From Cristatella mucedo (taxonomy: Eukaryota > Bryozoa > Phylactolaemata > Cristatellidae), in the NCBI GenBank assembly GCA_009760855.2, contig WPIO01000108.1, positions 1,143,501-1,207,500 of the forward strand: a DNA stretch of 64,000 bases, given 5' to 3'. The position numbers and the translations under genes were made by a program. This document shows positions 12,630-24,539 of this stretch, piece after piece. The stretch's first letter is position 1. Each line of letters starts with the position of its first letter. Below the pieces are notes generated by a model. The model had not been told where the DNA came from and did no database searches. It saw only the letters and a list, made by a program, of their open reading frames with translations.

Positions 12630-12935
12630 ACTCTGTTTATAGCCACTTCACATTTTTATGCTGTTAAGGAGGCCTGTCAGTTGGCTAGTGATAACTTGCA
12701 CAGTCTCAGCAGGTAAAAGCCCACACGAGACAATTCACGTAGGCAGAAAATGCTGCAAGGAATGGATGGCTTTTTAGTTATTTTTTAAAGCCAAGCAGGC
12801 AGGCCTAAACACACTGAGGCCAACGCACATGGGCTAAATCCACGATATGAGGAATTAATGGCTTTGGCTTTCTTTTCAAAATGAAAAGTCACAGGATGTC
12901 TTGACGTCAGTTGAGAGTGAGTAAAAGGGGTACAG
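12630..12935 (-). mobile_element. very old LINE-A 3' fragment
   Basis: The order of weak matches on the minus strand resembles a LINE-A 3' end: a GCACAGTCTCAGCA-like UTR word, a stretch near the tail at about 12640-12670, and TGACGTCAGTTGAGAGTGAG, which mirrors the SLP.CV.TS block. Divergence is high and the call is tentative. Confidence 0.35.
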
Positions 12936-13329
12936 GGGGAAGCATACGAAACGAATACCCACAAAGCCAAGGATGAGGGGTTTATTTTCAGAGACACAGT
13001 GTAACAACTCGAGTCAGAAGACTAGGTCGTATGATGCCAAGACCCACCAGGACGTATTTCGAACAGGTACTCTGGAGAAAGAAATTGACGTGACTTAAAA
13101 GTGAGCGATGGAGTATCGAAGTTGCCACGCTGAATGGCGGCGAGACAGAGCAGGCCGCGGATTGGCTAGACAAGGATAAAATGACTTGGAGTGCTTCATA
13201 CAGACGTGCATCGATGCAGGTCGGCATCACAGGCAGACCTGCATTGATGCCGACAGCGCCAATGAAGACAGACAGCGTCAATACGCCAACTCATTTGCCC
13301 AGTCAGCCTTCTTATATAATGCTTCCCTA

Positions 13330-13384
13330 ACAGCACATGTAGAAAGTGCCTAGAAAGAGATGAAGTTCACTGAGGGTGTATCTC
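13330..13384 (+). mobile_element. isolated LINE-A tail stem-loop
   Basis: Only the last part of a LINE-A element is present: GTAGAAAGTGCCTAGAAAGAGATGAAGTTCACTGAGGG in two short matching arms. It directly abuts the 3' end of the minus-strand LINE-B. Confidence 0.6.
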
Positions 13385-14535
13385 CGTCAGTAACTCCACA
13401 AAGTCAAAAAGACCATGCTGGTGTTACGCAGGACAGTTTTGTATAGCGCACTCACAGCCTAAGCGGCTTTCGGTACGCATTCGGTAGCCAACAGACTTCG
13501 TCTCACGCAACAAAGAGAAAGTGGGAAGCATAGCAGAGTTAGGAGAGCAGTTGAGGTAGTGAGTAGCATAGAAGTAGCAGTTCAGGACCGCTGAAAAAGA
13601 ATGAGCCGTAGTCGGCAGTTGGAGAGTAGATGTCGTTGCGTAAGAGTTGTGGAAGCGAGTTCCACAGTCTAGGACCTGCAGAGCTAAAGCTTCCGCCGCC
13701 AACTGTCTTTAAGCGGAGGAGTGGGACAGCTAATTTATTGTCCACACAGGACCTGAGGGCGCGAACAGGCTGAAACTGATGCAGCAGTTCAGCTAGGTAT
13801 GAAGGAGCCAAGCCGTGGCGGGCCTTGTGGGTCAGCATAAGAACTTTGCTCTGTATCCTTTGCTCAACCGGCAACCATCCTAGCTCTTTCAGCAAAGGTG
13901 ACACGTGCTCAAACCGCTGGGACTTGAAGACCAGCCTTGCAGCCACGTTCATAGTCCGCTGTAGTGGCATAATAGCTTTCTTTGGTAGCCCAGCCAAAAG
14001 GGGATTACAATAATCAAGCCGAGACAGAACTAAAGAGCTAGTTAAATTTTTTACAAGCCACTGTGGGAGACAGCTTCTAATCTTGGATATGGATCGGATG
14101 TGATGGGTAGCTGTAGAGGCAGTCTTCTGAATGAAACTTTTGAAATTGAGGCAGCTGTCGAACACGACACCTAGATTACAAGCACGTCGTGAAGGTCGCA
14201 CAATAGCATCACCTATTAGAACAGCAAAGCCTTTTAGCCCAGCTACACGCTTAGGGTGTCCTATGAGCAGCAGTTCGGTTTTATCATCATTAAATTTCAG
14301 GAAGTTTTCCGACATCCAGGATCGAATATCGGCAAGGCAAGCATTCAGTTTCTCAGTTGCTGCAGCAGATTCCGAAGGTTTAAATGACAAATACAACTGA
14401 GTATCGTCAGCATAGAAGTGATATCCTATTCCATGGGCCTTAATCACATTTCCCAGAGGTTGCGTATAAACAGAGAACAGCAAAGGACCGAGTACAGACC
14501 CTTGAGGGACTCCACAGGTGCCATACAAATGTGCT
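13385..14535 (-). mobile_element. LINE-B, RT-bearing 5'-truncated copy
   Basis: A second non-LTR family, also L2-like, is read on the minus strand. It opens at the RT block [15 protein letters not shown] and then gives [14 protein letters not shown] with the YADD catalytic pair. It continues through [54 protein letters not shown] and [16 protein letters not shown]. The frame is open for about 330 codons (13539-14588, the first few lying outside the element). The endonuclease and first RT blocks are missing. The end carries the family 3' sequence (GTGTTACGCAGGACAG and GTATCTCCGTCAGTAACTC on the plus strand). Confidence 0.85.
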
Positions 14536-15097
14536 GTTATCATTATTATCCAACGGAATAAAGCAAGAAACGGCCGACCAGAGTGCAAGAAAGTTCATAA
14601 GATACTGTGCACAAGCAAAGATCGGAGGATGAGAGCAGCAAACATAACAAAGTAGAAGTAAGAACCGTAGATACAGGCAGAAGAAGGGTGGAGCAGTGTA
14701 CATACATAGACATTAGATGAGTGGCACAGTGCAGCCGTAGACATTAGAAGGGGGTAGAGCACTAGCAACTGACCAGAAGCAACTGACCTACTTTGTAGTA
14801 GATTATTAAGTTGGGCCGAAGGAAAACATCAGCAACGACAGCGATTAATGGAATGGTTTACAAAACAATGCTTAACAAGCACGGTATACCGAATGAACAC
14901 GGACAGAGCTCGCTGGCCACCTGTAAAGCAGCAATCAGCCAGCAAAGGACTGATCACGCTCAGCCGTCAGCACCGATTTTGTCGAGCCACGCTTCCGTCA
15001 CTCCACATTGAATGCGCTAGGCCTAAAGTAAGGCAGACAAATGGCTTTGTCTGCTCGCCATGCCTGTAGGACATGGCGCATACTGCTGCAGCTAGCT
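14536..15097. other. single-copy DNA before the GGA array
   Basis: No gene is recognised. The sequence is of mixed composition and ends at the start of the GGA microsatellite. Confidence 0.3.
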
Positions 15098-15099
15098 GT

Positions 15100-15353
15100 G
15101 GAGGAGGAGGAGGAGGAGGAGGAGGAGGAGGAGGAGGAGGAGGAGGAGGAGGAGGAGGAGGAGGGGGAGGGGGAGGAGGAGAGGAGGAGGAGGAGGAGGA
15201 GGAGGAGGAGGAGGAGGAGGAGGAGGAGGAGGAGGAGGAGGAGGAGGAGGAGGAGGAGGAGGAGGAGGAGGAGGAGGAGGAGGAGGAGGAGGAGGAAGAG
15301 GAAGAGGAAGAGGAGGAGGAGGAGGAGGAGGAGGAGGAGGAGGAGGAGGAGGA
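15100..15353. repeat. (GGA)n trinucleotide array, about 250 bp
   Basis: The plus strand is a nearly pure GGA repeat, broken by a GGGGGA block near 15163-15175, a GAGAG shift near 15180 and AAGAGG units near 15296-15312. The apparent long poly-Glu, poly-Gly and poly-Leu frames across it are by-products of the repeat, not genes. Confidence 0.95.
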
Positions 15354-15575
15354 AGGCTAGGCTGCCAGTCAAAAACATGCTTGCTGAGAATAACGGGCAA
15401 GGCAAAAGGGCATGCAATGAAGCCATCTCAGAAAATTCAGCTCCTGACTACAGATTGAGCTCCGTATCTGGAGAAAGTCATCAAATAGAGCCGACGCTCG
15501 ATTTGCTGCGCAAAATTTCCCCACCCACCCATCTGCTTGAATGAGCGAGGGAGCTCAAGTCAGAGCTGATTCAAA
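15354..15575. other. flank of the GGA array
   Basis: No feature is recognised between the microsatellite and the next SINE-like repeat. Confidence 0.3.
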
Positions 15576-15690
15576 CAGCCTCGTTCGTGGCATAAGAGCC
15601 TTAACGGACACTGCTCCACTGCTACCTGCAGTGGTCAATAAAGGATCGCCCATTGCAGGACTCGAGCAAACGACCGAGACGAATGAGCAC
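15576..15690 (-). mobile_element. tRNA-derived SINE-like repeat, copy 2
   Basis: The plus strand has CATAAGAGCCTTA, CTGCAGTGGTCAATAAAGGATCGCCC and then a diverged B-box complement (GGACTCGAGCAAACGA). These words match the copy at 50550 in order and orientation. Confidence 0.6.
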
Positions 15691-16701
15691 TGTGACACAC
15701 TGCCCAGCAGCGCTACCCTTGAGCAAGATGCCCTCGACTACGCTTGCGCAGTCTCATAAACCAGACGTCAGGGCAGCGAGGTCACGTCGTCGCCACAAGG
15801 TCGGGGGTCAACAACGACAAGCTGGTGCAGGCAAGGGCGCACAGCGGAGTCCCTAAGCGCTCGAGCGGACTTAATCAGCAATGGTGCAGTGGAGGGTCGA
15901 AGGGGAGGGGGTGTGGGATGTCCCAGCAGCGCCTTTTTTTGTGACCTGCAGCAGCTAATGATTGGCTAGTTTCGGCAGGGTCACGGTGGCGGTGAGCACT
16001 TTGAAGAAATGAAAAGCCACTTGGCTTCCTTAAAAGACGCACCGCAACGCGATCACACGTTGGCTACTTTATCGCCGGAATTTCAAACGGATCTCAGCAA
16101 AAGCAGACACGATGCCGGTACCGCCACGGAGCAAGCGACGACGAGCAGACGACTCGACGCATGCCTCCGAGTAGGCAGGACGGATCCAAAGAGCTTCGCT
16201 GGAGAGGGCGCCACGTCAGACGGCGTCGCCCGAGCGACCGGCACGAGCCAGCGCTGCGCAGACGAGCACGAGTGCAGCGCTCGGACAGTTGCAGCTCGTG
16301 CAGCTCGGGAAGAAGCGGAAGCTCTTGGCACCGGACGCATCGCTCGGCGAGCGCTTGCCCTCGTGCCCCAGAGAGTGCGAGAGAGCTCGGGAAAATAAAT
16401 AAATGCCTCGCGGCTCGGCTCAAGCGACTGTGCCAAACGAGTAGATATATATGGAGTAATGAATAAATAAATAAAAAAAACACAATAATAAGCATGAGAG
16501 AGTCTCTCAAAGGCAGGTGCAGCGGCTCCTAGCGGTCTGCTGCTAGCGGTCTGCTGCCGCCACCGCCGCTTGTGCAGCGGCCTCGTTGCATGCCGATTTG
16601 TGCACTGCAGCCGCAGCGGCGGCGGCGAGACACCGTCGGCCGTGGCCCCTGCGTACTCACGAGCCGGGACGCGTGACGTGTCGCTCCGAGGGCGTGGCCT
16701 G
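15691..16701. other. possible 3' UTR or flank of the zinc-finger gene
   Basis: This lies just downstream of the zinc-finger gene stop on the minus strand. Open frames on both strands are present, mainly from high GC, with no recognised motif. No clear minus-strand AATAAA was found close to the stop, so the polyadenylation site is unknown. Confidence 0.3.
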
Positions 16702-16838
16702 CTACGCGCGGTACGGCGGCGGTGGTGGCTTCCGCTGCTGCTTGGAGCGGCTCGCGGAATGGGTCAGCAGGTGGCGCTGTAGGCCATCCAGTCGGACGAA
16801 GCTGCTGCCGCACTGCTGACAGGTGTGCGGCTTGTCGC
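16702..16838 (-). CDS. zinc-finger gene exon n: last finger and stop
   Basis: The exon follows a CCTTTGAGCAG acceptor and codes for DKPHTCQQCGSSF, then VRLDGLQRHLLTH, a short basic tail (SRSKQQRKPPPPYRA) and a TAG stop at 16702-16704. This gives the C-terminus of the protein. Confidence 0.85.
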
Positions 16839-16961
16839 CTGCTCAAAGGAAAAAACCATGGAACGGGACTCGCTCGATGCACCGAGATCCGACTGACTGA
16901 ACTGCACGAAGAGACGAGTGAACAGCAGCAGCAGCGTCTGCTCAGAAGCGTCTGCTCTGAC

Positions 16962-17045
16962 CTGCGTGACTCAGTGAGTGACGCTTTAAGTTCCTCCGGC
17001 TGATGAACGTCTGCTCGCACTGGTCACAAGCGTACGAGTTCTTGC
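16962..17045 (-). CDS. zinc-finger gene exon m: single finger
   Basis: An 84-bp exon with one N-type finger, [21 protein letters not shown], from a GTTTGCGCAG acceptor to a GTCAGA donor. The intron before it contains the ~0.75-kb CA array. Confidence 0.85.
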
Positions 17046-17124
17046 CTGCGCAAACAGTGAGACGACACGGTGACCACTCAACCTGCTCATCGACGGCCGC
17101 CTGGGCGACAGTCTAGGCGGTGGC

Positions 17125-17880
<756 letters not shown>

Positions 17881-18040
17881 GACAGGCAGACAAACAGGCA
17901 GGCAGACAGAGTGGCTGACTTCCAGAGACCACTTCCAGAGACCATTTCCTGATAACAGCATTCTAACCGATCGTCCCAGAATGGTCGAACAGCAAATAGT
18001 GCCAGACAGAACAGCGGCTCCACGGACGGCAGCTGCTCAC

Positions 18041-18331
18041 CTGCTCTGTCGCTCCGACGTTCAACGTTCTGGACGTCGGCTGCCGACCTCTGGGCGTCGA
18101 CGCGAGGCTCAGCGCCCGGGGCGCCGACTATACGACGCCTGCCGTCCCGTCGCCGCTTCGTCTGGGCGGCAGGGCGCTCGGCGCCACCGCCGTGCCCCGC
18201 CGCCCGATCGCTGGACGGTCGCTGCACGGCGGCCGCGGCCGCAGCGGCCGCGTGGGTGCGCACGTGACGTTTCAAGCCGTCCTGGCGAGTGAAGCTGCTC
18301 TTGCACAGGTCGCATGCGAACGGCCTCTCTC
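18041..18331 (-). CDS. zinc-finger gene exon l: D-type finger plus Ala-rich tail
   Basis: The exon starts [14 protein letters not shown] after a TTCCGTAG acceptor, continues [13 protein letters not shown], then an alanine run and a basic Arg-rich stretch (KRRRDGRRR) that could act in nuclear import. It ends at a GTGAGC donor. The alanine run is coded by GCC/GCG-type codons at about 18229-18256. Confidence 0.85.
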
Positions 18332-18497
18332 CTACGGAAAACACGATGGTTCCGCCACAACGGCACAACGCCGGCCACGCCCGCCACGGCGGATAGCCAA
18401 CATTGCCGGGAACAGCATGGCAACATGGCGCCGCCAATAGGTGGCGCGGCAGCGTGGTGGGGCAGTGGGCACCCCCCTGGAGAAAGGAGGGTCTCAC

Positions 18498-18611
18498 CGG
18501 CGTGACTCTGCAGGTGCCGTCTCAGGTTTCTGTGGCTGATGAACGTCTGGCTGCACAGGTCGCAAGCGTACGGTCTGTCGACAGTGCGACCTCGGCCGTC
18601 CGGCGAGTCGC
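18498..18611 (-). CDS. zinc-finger gene exon k: single N-type finger
   Basis: The exon follows a GATGCTGCAG acceptor, gives a short linker ([15 protein letters not shown]), then [23 protein letters not shown] up to a GTGAGA donor. It pairs with exon l, 166 bp away. Confidence 0.85.
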
Positions 18612-18740
18612 CTGCAGCATCGATGGTGTGTGAGTTCACGTGCTCGAACTCGACGTCGCCATCCTTCTGGTTCCATGCGCTTCCTGCTCGGGTTGCCAGA
18701 AAAAAGAGCGAACCGGTGCACGGAGGGGGTGGCAGCAAGT

Positions 18741-18777
18741 CAGCTCTCTGTCTCTGTGTCTGTCTCTCTCCGTGTCT

Positions 18778-18824
<47 letters not shown>

Positions 18825-18929
18825 TGTGTCTGTCTCTCTCTCTCTGTGTCTGCCTCTGTCTCTTTCTGTGTCTCTCTCTGTCTCTGTCTCTCTCTCTCTG
18901 AGTGTCTCTCTGTCTCTCAATCTCTCAGT
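18741..18929. repeat. CT-rich microsatellite
   Basis: CT repeats are broken by TGTCTGTG and TCTTTCTG units. The array lies in the intron between exons j and k of the zinc-finger gene, where the minus strand is GA-rich. Confidence 0.95.
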
Positions 18930-19189
18930 GCAAAGTGGCTTCGTCGCCGTCGGCTCGAATGACTCCATCCCGCTGTGGCCACTGCACAACTGCAAACGCC
19001 TAGCTTTCATCCCTGCGCCGCCTTGCGACAGGGGCAAGTCACGTGGCCGTGGCAGCAAAGGAGCATGGTGGCAGCTTCGACGGCAGGGGGGGGGGGCACC
19101 CGGGCCGAGTGATTCACCACTCGTCGCCAGTTCATCGTCACCGAGGCTGCACAAAACGATGGGAGGGCGGCTGCGGGGGGGGGGCTTAC

Positions 19190-19333
19190 CGGCCCTCGTC
19201 GTCGTCTGCTGGCGGTGACATGCTGAGCGCCTGACGGCGGAGGCAGGGCATGCTAGGTGGCACTTTTTCTGCTCGGGCTCAGCGCTCCTCAAATCGAAGT
19301 CCTCGGAGTCGGTTGCATTGCAGTCACCAGCAG
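19190..19333 (-). CDS. zinc-finger gene exon j: acidic and Cys-containing spacer
   Basis: A 144-bp phase-1 exon runs from CTCCTAG to a GTAAGC donor. It begins with AAGDCNATDSEDFDL, an acidic stretch resembling that in exon h, and ends TTTRAG. Its cysteines do not form a C2H2 pattern. Confidence 0.6.
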
Positions 19334-19619
19334 CTAGGAGAAACCACAGCATCGAAATGAAACCTCAGCATCTAAGATAGAAACCTCTAAGAGAAAACGT
19401 CTAAGTGCCCTCACCTTCGCTTTCACCTTCGGATATCGGCAGACATTCCGAGCCGATTGCATCGACAGACAAGCGCCCTCGTTCGCCTTCTGGGCTACGG
19501 CCGGCTGCAGCTGAGCGACCGACAGGTGACTTCAAGCGATTACGGAAATGGCAAGCAACACGCATGCAGAGAACACTGCAGCGCGGCACTCGAAGGAATG
19601 AGAAGCTCGGACCGCTCAC

Positions 19620-19889
19620 CGGCATCAACCAACGAATGACCGAGTCGCACCGAGTCGCCGCCCGAGGCGTCGATGCCGAAATGCCTAGGCTCGTCCTTCA
19701 CACGGGCACACCACGAGACGCTGCGCTTCTGCTGCACCGCGCACCCGACGTCGCTCCTCCGAAGGCCCTGCCCCAGCCGATCGGCGTCAGGCGTGCTGCC
19801 GTCGTCTGCGCGAGGATTGCTGAAGCCGCCATCGAAGACGTAGATTGCAAGAGGAGGCTTCCCGCCTAATCCGAATTCGCCAAAAGCAG
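19620..19889 (-). CDS. zinc-finger gene exon i: non-finger spacer
   Basis: A 270-bp phase-1 exon lies between CATTCTGCAG and a GTGAGC donor. It codes for about 90 residues rich in Gly, Asp and Arg with no finger or other recognised domain. Its phase and position fit the spacer between the two finger clusters. Confidence 0.55.
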
Positions 19890-20086
19890 CTGCAGAATGT
19901 CCCATAACAGTGCAGCCCCAACAAAAAACTGCAGCCCTGGGATCACTGGGATCAAACACTGGGCGCGTCTCACTTAGCGCTGCGGCAAGAATCAAAGATC
20001 AGATCAGAATCCAGAGTCAAATCCAGGTGGCACAAAGGAAAGAACTTGGCACGTACTGCTGGAAGCCGTTTCGAAAGAACCGAAAG

Positions 20087-20134
20087 CAAGACAAGCCCAG
20101 GCGATCAGGGCAAGACAAGCCCAGGCGATCAGGG
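20087..20134. repeat. two-copy 24-bp tandem repeat
   Basis: The unit CAAGACAAGCCCAGGCGATC plus AGGG occurs twice in perfect tandem, followed by a partial third copy. It lies in the intron between exons h and i. Confidence 0.9.
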
Positions 20135-20199
20135 CAGGCGATGTGGGCAAATCACGTGTCACGAACGCCGTAAGCCTGCTTTTGAAGCTTCTTTCTTAC

Positions 20200-20322
20200 C
20201 GGTCGATAAGTGGCCCGTGCTGCCACGCTCAACGATGTCACCATCCAGCCGGTCAGATTCAGATTGGTCAGGTAACAGACCGAAGGAGGCAGGATCTTCA
20301 TCCGAGTCAAGGAAATCAAGCG
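20200..20322 (-). CDS. zinc-finger gene exon h: acidic linker (tentative)
   Basis: A 123-bp phase-1 exon is inferred between a pyrimidine-containing stretch ending in GAAG and a GTAAGA donor. It codes for an acidic linker (FLDSDEDPASFGLLPDQSE...) ending STG. It has no finger. The donor is good but the acceptor is weak, so the 5' limit is uncertain. Confidence 0.5.
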
Positions 20323-20490
20323 CTTCAGGTCGGCAGACAGCGAACAAATCAGCAAGCGCTCTTGGCAAATAGGTTTCGAATTCGAAGGGCCGCCGATCGG
20401 CAGCTCGATTCGACATCGCGCATGACATCTCGAGCGACATCTGGAGCCGCGTTGGCGCCTCGATTCGAAGTGACAGGTGCGCAAACTCAC

Positions 20491-20652
20491 CATCGCGGGC
20501 GCGATCGACGACGACGACGTCCGGCCGACGACGCTCGCCGACGGCACGACGAGATGACGATCGCTCGACGACATGCGTCGACATGTGTCGCTTCAAGCCG
20601 TCCTGACGGGTGAAGCTGCGGTCGCACAGGTGGCACGCGTGAAGCCTCTCAC
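20491..20652 (-). CDS. zinc-finger gene exon g: single D-type finger
   Basis: The exon has GERLHACHLCDRSF followed by [13 protein letters not shown] and a basic Arg/Ser-rich stretch ending RARDG at a GTGAGT donor. The acceptor is CCGCCGCAG. The recognition helix RQDGLKR is identical to that in the exon at 18041. The frame stays open into exon h, so 20200-20652 could also be one exon if this intron is not used. Confidence 0.8.
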
Positions 20653-20764
20653 CTGCGGCGGGTGCAAGCGAGCGCGTGCGTAAGTCTGAACGATCGCCAA
20701 AGTGGTTGCTTCACCGCCAAGCTGGGCAGCGTCTGTCTAGCCAGATGCCTCAGGCTCGACTGAC

Positions 20765-20848
20765 CGGCGTGACTGAGCACGTGTCGCTTCAAGTTCCTCT
20801 CACTGACGAACGTCTGGCAGCACAGGTCGCAAGTATTCGGCTCGAACT
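20765..20848 (-). CDS. zinc-finger gene exon f: single finger
   Basis: An 84-bp exon with one N-type finger, CDLCCQTFVSERNLKRHVLSH, ending AG before a GTCAGT donor. The acceptor is TTTGCTTTGCAG. The linker reads EFEPNT rather than the usual TGEKP-like text. Confidence 0.8.
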
Positions 20849-21261
20849 CTGCAAAGCAAAGACGTGCCGGAGCTCCAGCTGGAGCTCAGCTTGCTGCTGC
20901 TGCCGTAGCTAAAAGCAAATGCGGCACTCGACCAAGGCCAAGGCCGTCCGCCCGAGCTCTGCCAATAGGGCGCTGCTCCCGAGGGCCTGCTGCTGCGCCC
21001 CAGTAGCTAACGGTGGCACGAGACGACGAGTGGTGGGAAAAACAAAACGCACGACGACTTGCGTCTTGTGCAAGGCCACAAGGTCAAGCTGGCAAGTCCG
21101 ATTACACGGACCAGAGCAGCTCACTGCCTGTGGCCTCACTTCGCTGAACCATAGCAGTTCCGTCACAGAAGACAACACTGCGCCGTCTTGTCACGTGATG
21201 CAAGCACCCCATTTTAATTAGCAGAGATAGCAGGCCCACGCCACCGGAAGAAGCCGCTCAC

Positions 21262-21519
21262 CAGAATGAGTCCTCAGGTGGCGCCGCAGGTCGCGCTCAG
21301 TCCTGCACGGCTGCCCGCAGTGGACGCACGCAAGCGGAGCCTGCTCGCCCGAGTGACTTTGCCTGTGAAGTCGCAGATAGCTGGCATGCTGGAACCTCTT
21401 GCTGCAGAGATCGCACGCGTGCCGCTTCTCTCTCTGCGTGTGCCGCCGCTTGTGCCGCTTCAAGATGTCCGACCGGATGAAGCTGCTTCCGCACTGATCG
21501 CACGTGTGCCGCTTCTCAT
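21262..21519 (-). CDS. zinc-finger gene exon e: three fingers
   Basis: The only exon with three fingers: CDQCGSSFIRSDILKRHKRRH, then CDLCSKRFQHASYLRLH, then CVHCGQPCRTERDLRRH. It runs from a GAGCAG acceptor to a GTGAGC donor, 258 bp, phase 1 at both ends. The third finger has cysteine where the core aromatic residue is usual (QPC), which may weaken its fold. Confidence 0.85.
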
Positions 21520-21649
21520 CTGCTCGAGCAAGCGGAAGAGGGCTCGAGCCTCTGCCTCGTCGCTACCGCACGAGCGCGCGCTCTCTCGTCACGCCCGGCA
21601 GGCCAGCGACGGGGCGAGAGCAGGCGTGCGAAGCACGCTTGACTCAGAC

Positions 21650-21733
21650 CTGAGTGGCTCAGCACGTGACGCTTCAAGTTTCGCTTGCTGATGAAGCCTT
21701 GCCCGCACAGGCCGCAAGCAATCGGCTTATCGC
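21650..21733 (-). CDS. zinc-finger gene exon d: single 28-residue finger
   Basis: This 84-bp exon holds exactly one finger module: DKPIACGLCGQGF, then ISKRNLKRH and VLSHSG. The acceptor is GCTGTTGCAG and the donor is GTCTGA. It is of the N-type class, and its size and phase allow skipping or duplication without frame change. Confidence 0.8.
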
Positions 21734-22139
21734 CTGCAACAGCCGAAGCCGAATGTCTTGACGAGAGAGCGCATTCGGGGAAGCGTCGGCTGGCCGTCGG
21801 CTAGCAGTCGAAGGCTGGAAGCCGGGAGCATCTGTCACCCAAGCGGATCGATCGACAGACGATCGATCGTCTGTCTATGCCTGGTGGCGCCCTCCCGGGG
21901 AATCCTAGCTTGCAGTACTCGCGGGAGTGAGCGCTTGCACCTGCGCGCCGACATCCGGATATCCGGTCTGCGATTGCAGTGCAGAGCGAAACTCGAGAGA
22001 AAAAAGGCAACGCACAACGACGACTGTTGCATCGCTCGGATCGTCGGCATGCAGAGGGCGCAAAAGCTTCCACAGTAGCGAGCAAAGTAGACCACCTCGG
22101 CACGCAGCCAAAGGTGAGGGCAAAATATTGAATGCTTAA

Positions 22140-22260
22140 TAAATATTTAATTAAATATACATATTAATTAATTATACTATATCTTTTTAAATTAATCAAT
22201 ATAAATATAATTGATATTAATTTATTAATTTATTATTTACTTACTGATATTTGATAAATT
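22140..22260. repeat. AT-rich segment before the AGC array
   Basis: About 120 bp are nearly free of G and C, with repeated TTAATTAA-like words. It marks the edge of the very long AGC repeat. Confidence 0.7.
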
Positions 22261-22274
22261 TTCGGGGAAGGCAG

Positions 22275-22733
<459 letters not shown>

Positions 22734-22854
22734 CTATCTATGCACATGTAAGAGGACTACTGTAGATCGTAGCAATCAATCCTGGCAAAGGCCACGTCGA
22801 GCTTCATTAAAAACATTGTTGAATCACTGATGCACAATACCAAAATGCTGATGT

Positions 22855-22908
22855 CGAGCACCTCGAATTATCGAGCACCTCAAGTTCTTCGAGCACCTCA
22901 AATTCTCT
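22855..22908. repeat. short tandem repeat TCGAGCACCTC
   Basis: The word TCGAGCACCTCAA-like occurs three times in a row with small changes, just at the 5' side of a LINE-A copy. Confidence 0.7.
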
Positions 22909-23925
22909 CAACTCCCTTGCTGCATGTATTGATGACATCTGCACATGAATGGCAGCAAATTTTCAAAAACTAAACGATGATAAAACTAACTTACTAGTTA
23001 TCGGCAAACACAGTCTCATTCAGAAAATGGAAAGGCTCACGCTCAAAATTAACTTTGTCAGAATATCTCCTGTTGAATCTGCATGAAATCTAGATGTCAT
23101 GTTCCAAAGTGACCTCTCGCCAGACGACGGCATCAGCTCCACAATCAAGTCTGCCTACTTTCAGCTACATAACATTGCTAAAATTCGGGCTTGTTTAGAT
23201 AAGGATACCACGTCTAAGTTGGTCCATGCATTAGTGACATCCCGTCTTGACTTCTGTAACTCACTGCTTGCTGGCATACCGGCATGTGCAATCAGGCGCT
23301 TACAGCTGGTGCAAAACTCTGCAGTTAGGCTTGTCTGTCGTGAGCGTCGCAGTTGCCACATTAATCCACTTCTCGCCGAACTGCACTGGCTACCAGTCAA
23401 GCAACGTATCGACTTCAAGGTTTTGTCACCAACTTTAAGGTCACTTCATTCTTTCTTTGGCTCCAGCCTATCTCTCAGATCTACTCTCTCACCAGGTCAA
23501 GCATCGTACCACCTGCTTTTCGGAATCCAACAGTTTACCAATACATATCTCCTGTTTACCTACCTGTTTACAAACCTCAAATCCGTTGGAGACCGTGCAT
23601 TTAGTTCATATGCTCCCAAAGCCTGGAAGTCACTCGCAACTTGCGTCATGACATCTCCTGACTTGACCACATTTAAAAAGAAACCAAAAATGCATCTATC
23701 TATCACACCATTTAGTAGGTCCCTGTGATTTATCATTTATTGGTAACCATACTTGAATGCTGAACCTGTGCATTTCACCCCTAACCATGTTATTCTTGTT
23801 GTTTATTGAGCATGCTACCACTAACCATTCGATTGTGCTCCCTTTGCAGCAAATGTAAAGTGCCTAGAAAGAGATACGACTTTTCTGAGGGCGCTTTATC
23901 AAGTGTATTATCACTGTCATTGTTG
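22909..23925 (+). mobile_element. LINE-A fragment inside a zinc-finger gene intron
   Basis: The copy begins after the RT catalytic block (IDDIC, ANFQKLNDDKTNLLVIGK) and continues through an open stretch of about 200 codons (23099-23728: FQSDLSPDDGISS, KIRACLDKDTTSKLVHA, VCRERRSCHINPLLAELHWL). The 3' UTR and stem-loop tail follow near 23855-23905. It is antisense to the host gene and lies between exons c and d. Confidence 0.85.
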
Positions 23926-24091
23926 AGCTCCTGTTCACCCCTGCCCTCCACCCCCTGCGGCCGAATCTGCTGCCCGTTTTTGAAAGTGGCACAGCTTGGT
24001 CAGCTTTCAACCTGGTTCAGCCGGAACTGAGAGCAAGAGGAACTGCGAGGACGAGGACGCTGCACTTCCTGTCTCTCTCACCGTCTCTCAC

Positions 24092-24373
24092 CGTTGCAAT
24101 CGAAAAGACGGAGCTTGAAATCTTTAGCAGCACCGAGCCGCAGCAGCTCGCACTGGCTTCCGGCATGAGCGAGGGCAGCGTGCAGCCGCAGGCGGTAGGC
24201 GGCGGCGAATCTCTGGCCGCAACGAGCGCAGACGTGGCGCCTCGTTCGCGCAGTGGCCATGACCCCTGCACGGTGCACGGCCAGCAGGCGCCGATTCAGA
24301 TTCACCGACTCGACCTCTCGCTGCCTCGTGCCTTCGAGAGGGTCGCACGGCGGCCGGTCACCACCGCCCGGAT
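24092..24373 (-). CDS. zinc-finger gene exon c: linker plus one finger
   Basis: The exon runs from a GTTTCAG acceptor to a GTGAGA donor at 24090-24091, phase 1 at both ends (282 bp). It codes for about 45 residues of polar linker with MATARTRRH before a finger reading CARCGQRFAAAYRLRLHAALAH, which has one extra residue between the two histidines. About 25 more residues follow, ending DCNG. A minus-strand CTG repeat (24465-24538) lies in the intron just upstream. Confidence 0.75.
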
Positions 24374-24463
24374 CTGAAACGTAACGACCAACGTCACTTC
24401 CGGCATCGGTTGGGGAGAGGGGCCCGGCGCCGGCAGAGAGCTCTGGGTATCGCCAGCACGTCC

Positions 24464-24464
<1 letters not shown>

Positions 24465-24538
<74 letters not shown>
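24465..24538. repeat. second (AGC)n array, about 25 units
   Basis: A pure CAG/AGC run lies just upstream of exon c, in its preceding intron. It is the same motif and orientation as the much longer array at 22275. Confidence 0.95.

Positions 24539-24539
<1 letters not shown>

Noticed and set aside
13539-14588. 349-codon minus-strand frame as a host gene
   Set aside because: It contains reverse-transcriptase blocks and matches repeats elsewhere in the window, so it is the LINE-B element.
15041-15544. Long poly-Glu, poly-Arg, poly-Gly and poly-Leu frames
   Set aside because: They are readings of the GGA microsatellite on both strands, with no splice sites or family motif.
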